Positions 40,444 to 49,415 of a stretch of DNA of 63,604 bases are shown piece by piece (the stretch's first letter is position 1; each line of letters starts with the position of its first letter). Source of the DNA: Pseudobdellovibrionaceae bacterium. Lineage in GTDB: Bacteria > Bdellovibrionota > Bdellovibrionia > Bdellovibrionales > UBA1609. The translations under genes and the position numbers were made by a program. The notes below the pieces were generated by a model that ran no database searches, was not told the origin of the DNA, and worked only from the letters and a program-made list of their open reading frames with translations. Where the stretch lies: positions 1 through 63,604 of the forward strand of contig JANXMF010000081.1 in the NCBI GenBank assembly GCA_025354795.1. The letters run 5' to 3'.

Positions 40444-42006
40444 TCAAGGCTCGGGCTTGACCTCGGTCAGGTCGGTTAAATCCAGTTGGTTTAACTCATT
40501 GAGATCCCAGCCTTTAAATTTAGGCTGGACCAAGATCGTGAAAAACATTTCGCCTAGCGGAATCAAGCGGTGGCTGTTTAGTAAAATCTCAATCGCCTTG
40601 CGGCATTCCACTTTGCGCGCCGAGGGTGTCGCGGCGGCGCGCAAAGAAGTCACTGCCTTCTCGTACTCGGGGCTGTCAAAGCGGATGTAGTTTTCAGGAC
40701 TGCCCTTTAAAAAAAGCTCGACGGCCGCCAGACACGTCGGACGATCGAGGCTCACGCCTTTGCGGAAAATGGCAGGCGGGGAGGCGCGCAGGCGTTGCAG
40801 ATACACACCTTGTTCTTCGCTGTGGAGCTCCACGCTCAAGCCCAAATGCTTTTTCCACTGACCTTGAAACCATTCTGAAATCCGGGCGATGTCGTCACCG
40901 CCGAGCAAACTGAAGTGTAAAACCAACTTATCAAGCGGATCTTGTTTAGCGAGTAGTTTGCTCTCGGTCGGGTTAAATTTGAGGCAGGTGGAGCGATCTA
41001 AAAAACGCGCCGGGAGACTCGGGCAGCCCGGTGGTCCCACGGTCACGAACAGCTTCATAAAGCTCATAAAATCGACGCCATGGCTCAAGGCTTGGCGCAA
41101 TTTATCATGACCCTCGAGCTGCGGACCAAATCCAACATAGTCAAAACGCGCCTGCGGCACTTGCATGAAGTCAGGAGTGTCGCGATAACGAGCGGTGTCC
41201 TCAGACGTCAGACGTCGCAAAAAATTTAATTTCCCGCTTTCATAAAGACGCAAGGCGGTGCCGTCGTCTTCGACAAATAGCACTTCCAGTTTCGGGCGCT
41301 TGCGATTGGCGGGGAGAGCATAAGCTAGGTTTGGGTCCAGGTGCACATAGTGGCCAGGTTTCCATGCGCTGATCTTATACGGCCCACTAAATAACATTTG
41401 TGGACTACGCTTGCGCTCGAGAATCCCCGTGGGTGGGGTGGGTGCCAGGGCAGAGTTGATCAGTTTGTATTCGAATTCGGGGTCTTCTTCGGCAAATTCA
41501 AAACGCAAAGTATAGTGGTCGAGGGCTTTCACGCCCAGTTTTTCCGGCGGCACGTCGCCGCGGCCAATCGCCTGCGCGTTTTTAAGCAGCAATAGCAGTT
41601 CACTCTGGTGGCTTTTGACGGAGGGGTCCATCACCCGCACAAAAGATTTCACATAGTCTTCCGCCTGGACTCGGCGTCCATCGCTCCAGCGGTGTTGGGG
41701 ACTCAAACGGCACGTCAGCTTGAGCGCCGCGCGAACGCAGTCTTTGGCGCCTTCTTTTATCAAGCCCTTTTGGCTGTGATAGCGGTAAAGCCCGCGAAAA
41801 ATATTCTGGTAGACGTAGTTGCCGCCGCTAAAACCCACCATTTGGCTATCAAGGGAGTGAGGCTCGGTCAGAAGATGGAAACGAAAACTCTCAGCCGCCA
41901 CCGGCCGTCCCACCAACAACAAGAAAAGGAGTTGAATCGCGAGCATCGTGGCCAAACTTTGATTGAACTTGGAAACCCCGTCAAATGAAACATAACGATT
42001 GGGCAC
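40444..42006 (-). CDS. Family 5 extracellular solute-binding protein (OppA-like)
   Basis: 520 residues. A signal peptide with a long basic/polar start is followed by EPHSLDSQMVGFSGGNYVYQNIFRGLYR, then WSDGRRVQAEDYVKSFVRVMDP, the typical opening of peptide-binding SBPs. The C-terminal PEYEKAVTSLRAA also fits. It would bind peptides in the periplasm for an ABC importer. No permease or ATPase genes are adjacent, so it is an orphan. GTG at 42006 with GGGGA eight bases upstream. Confidence 0.88.
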   Translation of the reverse strand: MPNRYVSFDGVSKFNQSLATMLAIQLLFLLLVGRPVAAESFRFHLLTEPHSLDSQMVGFSGGNYVYQNIFRGLYRYHSQKGLIKEGAKDCVRAALKLTCRLSPQHRWSDGRRVQAEDYVKSFVRVMDPSVKSHQSELLLLLKNAQAIGRGDVPPEKLGVKALDHYTLRFEFAEEDPEFEYKLINSALAPTPPTGILERKRSPQMLFSGPYKISAWKPGHYVHLDPNLAYALPANRKRPKLEVLFVEDDGTALRLYESGKLNFLRRLTSEDTARYRDTPDFMQVPQARFDYVGFGPQLEGHDKLRQALSHGVDFMSFMKLFVTVGPPGCPSLPARFLDRSTCLKFNPTESKLLAKQDPLDKLVLHFSLLGGDDIARISEWFQGQWKKHLGLSVELHSEEQGVYLQRLRASPPAIFRKGVSLDRPTCLAAVELFLKGSPENYIRFDSPEYEKAVTSLRAAATPSARKVECRKAIEILLNSHRLIPLGEMFFTILVQPKFKGWDLNELNQLDLTDLTEVKPEP

Positions 42007-42099
42007 AATAATATCCCCAATCGTGTTTCACAATGAGACACCAAACTTAAGTTTCTCTAGCCTCAGGTCGATACGATTTGAGTAAGGTGGTGCCTCGTA

Positions 42100-42651
42100 A
42101 TGAGTAAACACATTCGCTATTTCGCCGTCGCTGCACTTTTGGGCCTTTTGGTGTTCGAGTTTAATGGCTGCGGTTTTGGCGCCCCCCCACATGCAGAAGG
42201 TGAGCCCAGTGTGAATTGTATAAATGCCAACTGCATCACTTCCAATGCGGTGGACATGTCGGTAACGCCGCATGTTTTCAATGGCTCCTACTCAGTGCAA
42301 GCCGCGGTGCCTGATTTCAACGTCGCCGGAGATTGCAACGAAGCCGGCTTCATCTATAATTTTATGCGCTGGCAGCTGGTCTTAAACGGTGCGCTGGTGC
42401 GTGATTCTGGAATGGTGCCGGTAGGCGCCTACACCGCGGATTCACAGTGCGTGAACGGGCGTTTTTTGCTTTATGTTTATCTACGCCCTGTTGCGCAGGA
42501 TAATATGGATCGCTCCGGACTGCTGACTGAAGGCGGAACAAGGGCTTCTTACCAGCTCAACATTTTGTTTTTTGGTTCAGATACGAATTCGACCCAGCTG
42601 TCGCAATGGTCTATGGCTCAAACCAATCTTATATTGCAAATCGTTCAGTAA
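42100..42651 (+). CDS. Lipoprotein of unknown function
   Basis: 183 residues. Signal peptide with a lipobox before the cysteine of NGCGFG. The mature protein has four further cysteines (VNCINANCI, GDCNEAG, SQCVNG) and a beta-rich pattern. AAGGTGG lies upstream of the ATG at 42100. It is divergent from the OppA-like gene and ends two bases before the converging solute-binding gene's stop. Not assigned to a family. Confidence 0.65.
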   Translation: MSKHIRYFAVAALLGLLVFEFNGCGFGAPPHAEGEPSVNCINANCITSNAVDMSVTPHVFNGSYSVQAAVPDFNVAGDCNEAGFIYNFMRWQLVLNGALVRDSGMVPVGAYTADSQCVNGRFLLYVYLRPVAQDNMDRSGLLTEGGTRASYQLNILFFGSDTNSTQLSQWSMAQTNLILQIVQ

Positions 42652-42653
42652 CC

Positions 42654-43727
42654 CTAACGCCGCGCTAGGGTCTCATCATATATTTTTTGAAAATGTGGCA
42701 GCACTTCCACGCTGAGGTCGGGAAATTGCAGTCGATTGAGCGGAAACTGGCGCAGCGCCTGCGGCTTCTCAAACGGTAAAATCGTGTTCAAATTGCTGAG
42801 CGAGGCATGGACCACGCCTCCACCGACATGCTGATGGGTTTCCAGCGCGGCTTCGGTGGTGAGCAGCTCATTGATCAGGCTCATAGCCAGCTCAGGCTGA
42901 GTCGCGTTTTCGCCTACACCCAAAACGCCAACATCTAAAGTTGCCCCATCGTCCGGCAACCAAAAGTGATAGAGCGAACCTGAGCCCAGCCACTGCGCCA
43001 CCCGGGCCACAGGCAACTCGACCCAATCCGCGCCCGCCACTAAGACTTCTGCAGTCGCGGCTGCAGACCCCGGCTTTAACACATGAGCGAGGCTCTGAGT
43101 GAAATGCTTTAGCTCTTCTTGAAAGGCCTTTTGCGCTTTGCCTTCTTCTTCCTCTAAGTGTTCTTCCATCTTGACGCCAAATCGTCCTAGGATTTGCAGC
43201 ACGTTGAGTTCATCTCCCCACAGGGACACTTTGTGGTCATGGAGAGTCTGTTTCCAAGTGGATGACGACGGCGCCTCGTGTTTGCCAAAAAATCCGTAAA
43301 GGTTCCAGAACAGCGGCACCGAATAATCAAACTCGGGGTCATAAGGGAGTCGGGCGAAATCCACCGCCAATAGTTTCAGGTTCGAGAGGCTCTGAAAATT
43401 CATTTTTTTTAACCAATGACTGCGCTCCAGACTTTTGACTAGCAGGGAGCTGGTGCAGATAACGTCCACTTTGCCTTCTGAATTGGCCATCTGCCGCACA
43501 AATTCACTGGGCGTGGCGTAGGTCCACTGTTGAATTCGCACATGATGATCCAGTGAGAATTTTTGCAGCACATTGTCGGACAGCCACTTTTCGGCGCAAA
43601 GAATGCGTAGCGGTGCCGCGCGGGCCAATTGCCGTGCATTCTTACGATCAGTCCAGATTCCCCATGCGATTCCTAAACAAAAAAACACTGTGCCCAAAAA
43701 GAGTAAATACTTCGAATATATTTTCAC
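42654..43727 (-). CDS. PotD-like periplasmic substrate-binding protein
   Basis: 357 residues with an N-terminal membrane/signal helix (~7-25). The two-lobe type II periplasmic binding fold is suggested by LRILCAEKWLSDNVLQKF, VDVICTSSLLVKSL, VPLFWNLYGFFG and the late ATQPELAMSLINELLT. Such proteins bind polyamines, iron or similar small ligands. No transporter genes are near. Start is GTG at 43727; upstream GGGG is the ribosome site. The first helix may stay uncleaved. Confidence 0.75.
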   Translation of the reverse strand: MKIYSKYLLFLGTVFFCLGIAWGIWTDRKNARQLARAAPLRILCAEKWLSDNVLQKFSLDHHVRIQQWTYATPSEFVRQMANSEGKVDVICTSSLLVKSLERSHWLKKMNFQSLSNLKLLAVDFARLPYDPEFDYSVPLFWNLYGFFGKHEAPSSSTWKQTLHDHKVSLWGDELNVLQILGRFGVKMEEHLEEEEGKAQKAFQEELKHFTQSLAHVLKPGSAAATAEVLVAGADWVELPVARVAQWLGSGSLYHFWLPDDGATLDVGVLGVGENATQPELAMSLINELLTTEAALETHQHVGGGVVHASLSNLNTILPFEKPQALRQFPLNRLQFPDLSVEVLPHFQKIYDETLARR

Positions 43728-44035
43728 GTCCCCATGGTAAGAGGGGAACGCCCTACGGTCAAAGACCTATAAGCGCGGCTTAAATTTCCCATCGAATCTT
43801 ACTTCTGGTCTAGCTCGGACATTTTGCTTCTGGCCTTTTTTATTTGGGTTGTTGCTTGCGGACGTTACGGGCCCTTGGTCCTGATCGCCGGCCATAGTTT
43901 TGTGCATGAATTTTTTTCTTGTTTTTTAACGCAAGAGTCTTCACGATCTAAGTGTGGGGGGGCGATGGAAGGCAGGAGCGCTAGTCGAAGCACGGAAGCT
44001 TCACATCGCCTTTTTTAAAGGCCCGCGAAAACCCT
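43728..44035. other. Intergenic region with a 6-bp hairpin
   Basis: About 310 bases with no convincing gene. A perfect hairpin GCCTTT-TTT-AAAGGC lies at 44008-44022, just past the stop of the minus-strand TPR gene, and may mark its 3' end, but no U-tract follows on that strand. No promoter could be assigned. Confidence 0.3.
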
Positions 44036-45412
44036 CTACAACTCAACCATTTCTGTACTGAAAGCTTCATCAGCCTGGCGAATTTTGACTTCGGGGCGAA
44101 GTCGCACGAGCTGTGAATCCACTTCAATTATTTTCCCCAAGCCCGTAATTTTGTTAATCAATGCATTGAGCCGATGCACACCCATGCGCAACCGATGATA
44201 GTGTTCTGGACTAAAAGACGTTTGCCATAAGAGATGAATGGCTTCGTCGACACTCAATTCCGCTTTGCCGGCAAGACCCTCCACCAATTGCATGCCCATC
44301 TTTTTCTTGGTCAAGTCGATCAACCGGCCCTGGACCAGCACCGAGCGTCGCTGTGACGAGAATTCCAGGCGAATTTCGGGAGGTTGCAAGGCTTGTTTCA
44401 AGCGCAAGTTCCACAGGCCTTGCGAGCGCGGATCGAGCGAGCGGATGATCAACTGAATCTTGCGGTTGATCTCGAGACGGCTGGCGTGGCTCGACTCCAT
44501 ATTGGCGGCCAGACAAAGCAGTCGCAGATAAGAAGCCCACGGCAGCTGGGAGGCGAGCAGAGAGAGCTGGTGGATTTTAGCCGCAGCTTCAAGTGATCCT
44601 TGCACAAGTTTGCGTATGAATTCTTCAAATGGATCAAACTTTTTGAAACTATTCATCTTTTCCAAAACCGCAGGGCTTAAGGTCAGGTCTTGGGTTATGC
44701 AGCCCTCAATGAAATCAAAATACATCAGGCGCTGATCGATCTCAGCCACCACAGCGGGGATTTGCAACAGCCGCTGATGTGCATGATCGGCGCCAATAAG
44801 GCGCAATTCGATCAACATCAGCGAATGCTCAAGCTCAATCACCGAATCTTGCGTGAGGCCTTTGCGGGACACACTGATGAGCTCACGGTAGAATTCGCTA
44901 AGATGACGGTTTGGTTCATAAAGTGCGTGCCACCGGGCCTTTTGCAGGAGTCCACGAATTCGTTGCGTAGAAGTTTCAGTATGCAACAGAGCGCGTTCAT
45001 AAAACTCGAGAGCCGGCAAGAGGCGAGCCTCTTCTTCGAGCGCCTTACCAATCATAAGTTCACATTCGAAACGTGAAGTTGGTGAAAGTTTATCCTTATG
45101 TTCCACAATTAGACTCTCAAGATGACTAAGGTTGGCGCGAAAGCCGCTCATATCTTGAAGGTGGTACTGGCAAATCATCAGATCTCTTAGTAACATAACA
45201 TTTGATCCCAAGTATTGCCTCGTGAATTCCAAATGTTGAAGTGCTGCAAGCACCTCACCACGATGAAAAAGCACCAGGCCTTGATAGTGGCTATGACGGC
45301 GTTTCTCGGCCGTTGCTTCGGGCTTTAATTGCTGAAGCTGCTGCTCGGCGGATTCAAGCTCGCCGTTTAAGATACTTACAAAAACGTCAGTTAAGCTCTT
45401 ATCTGGAATCAT
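44036..45412 (-). CDS. TPR-rich protein with possible C-terminal winged-helix domain
   Basis: 458 residues. The first ~330 are helical repeats of TPR character (VLFHRGEVLAALQHLEFTRQYLG, LEFYERALLHTE). The last ~120 (IDLTKKKMGMQLVEGLAGKAELSVDEAI, then HYHRLRMGVHRLNALINKI and a strand VDSQLVRLRP) resemble an OmpR-type winged helix. This is the SARP/BTAD-type domain set in reverse order. It could be a transcription regulator with a protein-interaction module. ATG at 45412; a TTG at 45418 precedes it. Large upstream region 45413-45838. Confidence 0.65.
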   Translation of the reverse strand: MIPDKSLTDVFVSILNGELESAEQQLQQLKPEATAEKRRHSHYQGLVLFHRGEVLAALQHLEFTRQYLGSNVMLLRDLMICQYHLQDMSGFRANLSHLESLIVEHKDKLSPTSRFECELMIGKALEEEARLLPALEFYERALLHTETSTQRIRGLLQKARWHALYEPNRHLSEFYRELISVSRKGLTQDSVIELEHSLMLIELRLIGADHAHQRLLQIPAVVAEIDQRLMYFDFIEGCITQDLTLSPAVLEKMNSFKKFDPFEEFIRKLVQGSLEAAAKIHQLSLLASQLPWASYLRLLCLAANMESSHASRLEINRKIQLIIRSLDPRSQGLWNLRLKQALQPPEIRLEFSSQRRSVLVQGRLIDLTKKKMGMQLVEGLAGKAELSVDEAIHLLWQTSFSPEHYHRLRMGVHRLNALINKITGLGKIIEVDSQLVRLRPEVKIRQADEAFSTEMVEL

Positions 45413-45838
45413 CTGCAAACAACCCGGGTTTCGGTTTTTAATTTCGTAATCTGGGGATCTTCTAACATAAGTTTCGCAAGTGCAGAAATGTTCACATTTA
45501 TTTGTTTCAAGTTTTCTGGAATTGACTAAATCTCTCCATTCTTTGGTTTTCCTTTCTTGACACGAGGCGGCCTTCTTCCCAGAAGACGCTTATTTAGGGA
45601 GCCTGAGTCCATCTGGGGGAAATATCAGGCGGGGCTCAGGCTTTCTTTTTATCACGGCGGGTCATTGCGCGATTAAATTCCAGCTCACCTCTAATCCACT
45701 TTGCTTAAGTTCACCCTCCCAACCCGTGATCGGTGCCCAAATTCGTCGCCCTGTAAAAAAGTTCGCCACCACAACCGCCCCCTAACCTAATATACGCTAT
45801 CCCCAAAATTGCATTTCTCCTTACTCGGAGAATAACCC
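45413..45838. other. Divergent intergenic region with an orphan terminator-like hairpin
   Basis: 425 bases between genes transcribed away from each other. It holds TTGACA at 45557-45562, a small hairpin CTTCT-TCCC-AGAAG at 45572-45585, and the terminator-like hairpin described separately. TAATAT at 45788-45793 could be a -10 box for the downstream endopeptidase gene. No protein-coding frame is credible. Confidence 0.35.
45600..45650 (+). terminator. Orphan hairpin with T-tract, possible end of a small RNA
   Basis: AGCCTGAG (45600-45607) pairs with CTCAGGCT (45635-45642) across a 27-base loop and is followed by TTCTTTTT. On the plus strand it looks like a terminator, yet no plus-strand gene precedes it. 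This suggests a short untranslated transcript ending here. The loop contains a G-run that could pair elsewhere. Confidence 0.45.
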
Positions 45839-47512
45839 ATGACTTTGACCAAACTCCTATTTGCGGTGATATGCGCGCTCAGCCTTGCGAGTTGCATGGG
45901 CTCGCGTAAGGTCCATGAGGGGTCGACGGAGTTCAATGATAACGGCAATGAGCCCGACAAAGACACCGGTAAGGGCGATGCAAGGCCCGAGCTGCTCAAG
46001 AGCGGCGTATTGCATGGAACCATTCCTGAGTTCAAAATTCCTGAGTCTGTGCGCCAGCAAATTGCAAAATTTCAACCCAATCTGATTCCGGTCCAGACCA
46101 CGACCTTTGAGGTTGCGGAGGCCACGCTTAAAGTCGACGCCAATCAGAATCGGGTGCTTTTCACAGGCTTGCTGAAGATTCCAAATCATGCGGATGAGGC
46201 GATTGAGCTCGGCTGTACGATTGATAAGTCTTCAGATCCCTGGACCTGTTCGGACTCCGACATGTTTCCGGTGGATGAGAAAATCGCGGCGCAGAGGCGT
46301 TTGCAGGCCACCTTCAAGTGCGTGGACACCTATCGCTGTGAAAAAGTGGGTATCGACCTTTATGTCGTGGTGGATGGCAAAATGCAGGGGCCTAAGACTT
46401 TTCAGGCGGAGAAGTTTCAAATTCGGCGCGCCAGTTCGGGGGATGAACAAGGCGAAGACGACGATGAAGTAAAACCCAAAACACCGCCGACTCCGCCAAC
46501 CCCTCCCGCTCAGCGCCCAGCACCACTCAAGCCTGGAGTTCCGCCGCCAACAACGCCCCCTAAGCCCGCACCGTATACACCCCCCCCGGGGGGATTTATT
46601 CCGCCACCGCGAACTCCGCAGCCGGGCGGTAAGCCTAAGGTGCCGCTGGCACCTCTGCCCACCAGTGTGGCGCCCGAAGAGGATTTGAGCGAAAGTGAAG
46701 TCGGGGCATTGATTGATGATCCCAATGCCGCCGTCGAACTCACGCAGCCGATGCGCATGCCCACCCCCAAACCTGGCAAGTACTCCATTCCGGAAGTGGC
46801 GCAGCTCAAGCCCGATACGCGCGAAGGCATTCCCAATCAGGCGATTGGTTCTCATACGTCCGGCCACTTGCGCCAGTCCAAACAGTTGCCTAATTCCGGA
46901 TCTGGCTTCGCCTCACGCTTTCATGCCGGTCATGATTTTGGTGCGAATATAACCGTTGATTTACTCACTCAGGCGTTCGCACATATTGCGCAGATTTTTC
47001 CGGAACAGCCCCCCATTATGGTGGGGAATATTGCCAAGCGAACGGGTGGTCCAATATCACCTTCCACTGGAAAGGGTTCGGTCAGTCATCAGACGGGTCT
47101 GGACGTAGACATTGCCTATCCCTCAAAGGTGGGTGCGCCCAGTTTTTGGCCGGCGTGTACGGACGGCGCCCTTCACTTCAAAGCGCAAAACCATTGTCCC
47201 GCGGGGGCCCAAATATCCAGCGATTTTGATTTGCCACGATTTTGGCTGATGATTAAGCAGTTGACCTGCGCCAGCAACAAACCGGTGATAGCGATGTTTT
47301 TGGATGCAGAGCTTAAGAAGCACGTTTGCCGCTATGTTCAGGATTTGCAGAACGAAGATATCAGTAGTCCGCAATCCTGCGGCTTTCGCGCGCTCCAGGC
47401 GCTAAAGCACGAAGGCGGCCACAACAACCACGTGCATGTGCGTTTTGCTTGTCCCGGCAATCGCGACTGTCAGAATTCCTGGGTCACGCTGGCAAATCGT
47501 TCGGGTTGCTGA
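45839..47512 (+). CDS. mepA: Lipoprotein MepA-like murein endopeptidase
   Basis: 557 residues. Signal peptide with lipobox LASC. An N-terminal domain (~60-200) is followed by a proline-rich linker (~210-275) and then a C-terminal LAS/MepA metallopeptidase domain: GSVSHQTGLDVDIAYP and GHNNHVHVRFACPG carry the zinc ligands (H, D and the HxH pair), and cysteines match the disulfide pattern. MepA cuts D-Ala-DAP crosslinks in peptidoglycan and is penicillin-insensitive. It is about twice the length of E. coli MepA because of the added N-terminal part. ATG at 45839 with GGAG. The gene could help remodel the cell's own or a prey wall. Confidence 0.88.
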   Translation: MTLTKLLFAVICALSLASCMGSRKVHEGSTEFNDNGNEPDKDTGKGDARPELLKSGVLHGTIPEFKIPESVRQQIAKFQPNLIPVQTTTFEVAEATLKVDANQNRVLFTGLLKIPNHADEAIELGCTIDKSSDPWTCSDSDMFPVDEKIAAQRRLQATFKCVDTYRCEKVGIDLYVVVDGKMQGPKTFQAEKFQIRRASSGDEQGEDDDEVKPKTPPTPPTPPAQRPAPLKPGVPPPTTPPKPAPYTPPPGGFIPPPRTPQPGGKPKVPLAPLPTSVAPEEDLSESEVGALIDDPNAAVELTQPMRMPTPKPGKYSIPEVAQLKPDTREGIPNQAIGSHTSGHLRQSKQLPNSGSGFASRFHAGHDFGANITVDLLTQAFAHIAQIFPEQPPIMVGNIAKRTGGPISPSTGKGSVSHQTGLDVDIAYPSKVGAPSFWPACTDGALHFKAQNHCPAGAQISSDFDLPRFWLMIKQLTCASNKPVIAMFLDAELKKHVCRYVQDLQNEDISSPQSCGFRALQALKHEGGHNNHVHVRFACPGNRDCQNSWVTLANRSGC

Positions 47513-47539
47513 TATTCTTAAAGCCCACGAGGTACCGGC

Positions 47540-47992
47540 ATGCGACTTAGCTTATTTTCCATTTTAATACTTTCTTGCTCACTGACTTTTGGCCGCGCCG
47601 TTGTGCGCAAAGCGACCAAGACTTCCGGCGGGCCGCTTTATTCGGTGGAGCTTGTGGCTCAGGTGAGTCAGACGCCCCGGTCTGAGTTGGAGTCCAAGAT
47701 CAGCATGGATAAAGATGTGCAGGCCTGCCTGCGGACGACACTTTTGAATGTGGGCGACGATTTCAAGGTTGAAATTAGCGGTCAGGTCGAGCCAACAGGG
47801 GCTTTGACCGGTATTGCGGTGGATTGCATCTATCCGAACCTCAAGTCTTGCCTGCCAATGGCTGTGGGCCAGCTGAAACTCGATTCGGGTGCTGAGGGCC
47901 CCTTTAAAATGGAGATTTCCAAGCTTCGCATCACCGGAACTCACGTCAAAACGTTCTTACTGGATTTGAACGAACCTAAAAAAATGCAGTAA
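47540..47992 (+). CDS. Secreted protein with AgmX/PglI-like C-terminal motif
   Basis: 150 residues. Signal peptide about 1-20. The later KVEISGQVEPTGALTGIAVDC..LKSCLPMAVGQLKL and GPFKMEISKL resemble the AgmX/PglI C-terminal domain found with TonB-like and gliding-related proteins. GAGGTACCGGC precedes the ATG. It follows mepA by 27 bases and is probably cotranscribed; its job with the endopeptidase is not known. Confidence 0.65.
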   Translation: MRLSLFSILILSCSLTFGRAVVRKATKTSGGPLYSVELVAQVSQTPRSELESKISMDKDVQACLRTTLLNVGDDFKVEISGQVEPTGALTGIAVDCIYPNLKSCLPMAVGQLKLDSGAEGPFKMEISKLRITGTHVKTFLLDLNEPKKMQ

Positions 47993-48072
47993 CTCTTGAC
48001 GAGTCCAACGGAAACCTTTAACTCTTTGAATTCGCCTGGAAAAGGTCAGTTTAAATTTCTTAAAGGAAGCGC

Positions 48073-48378
48073 ATGGCAAAATTGAGTTCGATCAATAAAA
48101 ATGAACGCCGAAAAGTGATGTCAGAAAAATTCGGACGCTACCGGACAGAGTTGCGCAACAAAGCCAACAATCCGCATGTGACCGAAGACGACCGTGCTGA
48201 AGCGCGCTTGAAACTGCAAAAGTTGCCACGCGATACTTCACCTTGTCGAGTGATCACTCGCTGTTCATTGACTGGCCGCTCGCGTGGCAATTACCGCAAA
48301 TTCGGTTTGTCGCGGATGGCCTTTCGCTCTTTGGCCCATCGAGGTTTGTTGCCCGGTGTGACCAAGGCGAGCTGGTAG
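48073..48378 (+). CDS. rpsN: 30S ribosomal protein S14
   Basis: 101 residues of the long, zinc-free S14 form. CSLTGRSRGNYRKFGLSRMAFR near residue 64 and the final LPGVTKASW are diagnostic. S14 binds 16S rRNA in the head of the small subunit. AAAGGAAG precedes the ATG at 48073. It stands alone here, away from the usual S10/spc operon, like alternative S14 copies in several bacteria. Confidence 0.96.
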   Translation: MAKLSSINKNERRKVMSEKFGRYRTELRNKANNPHVTEDDRAEARLKLQKLPRDTSPCRVITRCSLTGRSRGNYRKFGLSRMAFRSLAHRGLLPGVTKASW

Positions 48379-48396
48379 TCCTGCGCCCCTCACAAA

Positions 48397-48972
48397 ATGA
48401 TTGAAATTATCTCGGGCACGGATCGCCCCAATTCCAATTCTCTTAAGGTTGCCCAGTGGTTACTGGGTAACTATAAAGCCCTAAAACAACCCGCGCAATT
48501 GCTCGACCTATGTCAACTCAACCTAAATGACGTGGCGGGAGGTCCTTACTTTAAGGGCGCCGGTGGAACCTTTCGCGACGCCGTTGCGCGGGTGAACGTC
48601 GCCGAAGGTTTGGTCATGGTGGTGCCGGAGTACAATGGTTCCTTCCCAGGTATATTAAAACTGTTTATTGATTACTGGCGCTATCCCGACAGTTTTGAAC
48701 ATCGCCCGGTGGCCTTTGTGGGCCTTGGCCTACGCTGGGGCGGATTGCGACCGGTGGAACATTTGCAGCAGGTTTTTGGCTATCGCAATGCCTACGTTTT
48801 TCCCAGTCGGGTGTTTATTCACAATATCAAAGAGGCCTTTAAAGAGGGCGAGATCGCCGATCCCATGATCGCGGATCTGTTGAAAGTGCAAGCCCGCACC
48901 TTTATAAAATTTATTCGCTCGCTCAAAGCCGAGGGCCTTGACGCCAATTCCTTGATCAAAGCTAAACAGTGA
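48397..48972 (+). CDS. NADPH-dependent FMN reductase-family flavoprotein
   Basis: 191 residues. The flavodoxin-like fold is seen in ISGTDRPNSNSLKVAQWLL at the N-terminus and VMVVPEYNGSFPGILKLFIDYW in the middle; GLGLRWGGLRPVEHLQQVFG follows. These enzymes reduce FMN or quinone/azo compounds with NAD(P)H. Start at ATG 48397, no strong ribosome site. The stop overlaps the mutT start (GTGA). Confidence 0.85.
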   Translation: MIEIISGTDRPNSNSLKVAQWLLGNYKALKQPAQLLDLCQLNLNDVAGGPYFKGAGGTFRDAVARVNVAEGLVMVVPEYNGSFPGILKLFIDYWRYPDSFEHRPVAFVGLGLRWGGLRPVEHLQQVFGYRNAYVFPSRVFIHNIKEAFKEGEIADPMIADLLKVQARTFIKFIRSLKAEGLDANSLIKAKQ

Positions 48973-49370
48973 AGCGCCTTCAGGTCGCGGCTGGAATTAT
49001 TGAAAATCAAAACGGCCAAATTCTCCTAGCCCAACGGCCGACCGGCAAACATCTGGCCGGGATGTGGGAATTTCCGGGCGGCAAAATCGAAGCCGGTGAA
49101 AGCGTTTCTGAGGCGCTGAAGCGGGAACTTAAAGAGGAATTACACCTCGACGTTGAGGTGCTCGAGGCGCTGGGCCAGTTTCCTTACGCCTATGAATGGG
49201 GTAGCCTCGACCTGCACGTGCTAAGGGTGCGGGCGTTGAGTGCGCCACTGGCCACGGAGCACGTACGCCAGTTTCGCTGGGTACGTCCGCGCGAGATTGC
49301 GGTGGTGGAGCTGGCCGGCGCCGATCGTGAACCGTTGAAAGTCTATCTTTCCTCGCCGTCTGTCCGATAA
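48969..49370 (+). CDS. mutT: MutT/NUDIX hydrolase
   Basis: 133 residues. Full Nudix box GGKIEAGESVSEALKRELKEEL, preceded by AQRPTGKHLAGMWEFPG, typical of 8-oxo-dGTP diphosphatase. It removes oxidised nucleotides that cause A-T to C-G changes. GTG at 48969 overlaps the preceding stop. The GMWEFPGGK segment is characteristic of MutT proper. Confidence 0.9.
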   Translation: MKRLQVAAGIIENQNGQILLAQRPTGKHLAGMWEFPGGKIEAGESVSEALKRELKEELHLDVEVLEALGQFPYAYEWGSLDLHVLRVRALSAPLATEHVRQFRWVRPREIAVVELAGADREPLKVYLSSPSVR

Positions 49371-49415
49371 ACTTTGTCCAGGAATTCTCCGATAGCCAAT
49401 GGAACGGGGAGTGCC

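Noticed and set aside
46232-46867. Minus-strand 211-codon open frame inside the mepA gene
   Set aside because: Antisense to the proline-rich linker; arginine/glycine-rich composition is what the complement of proline codons gives.
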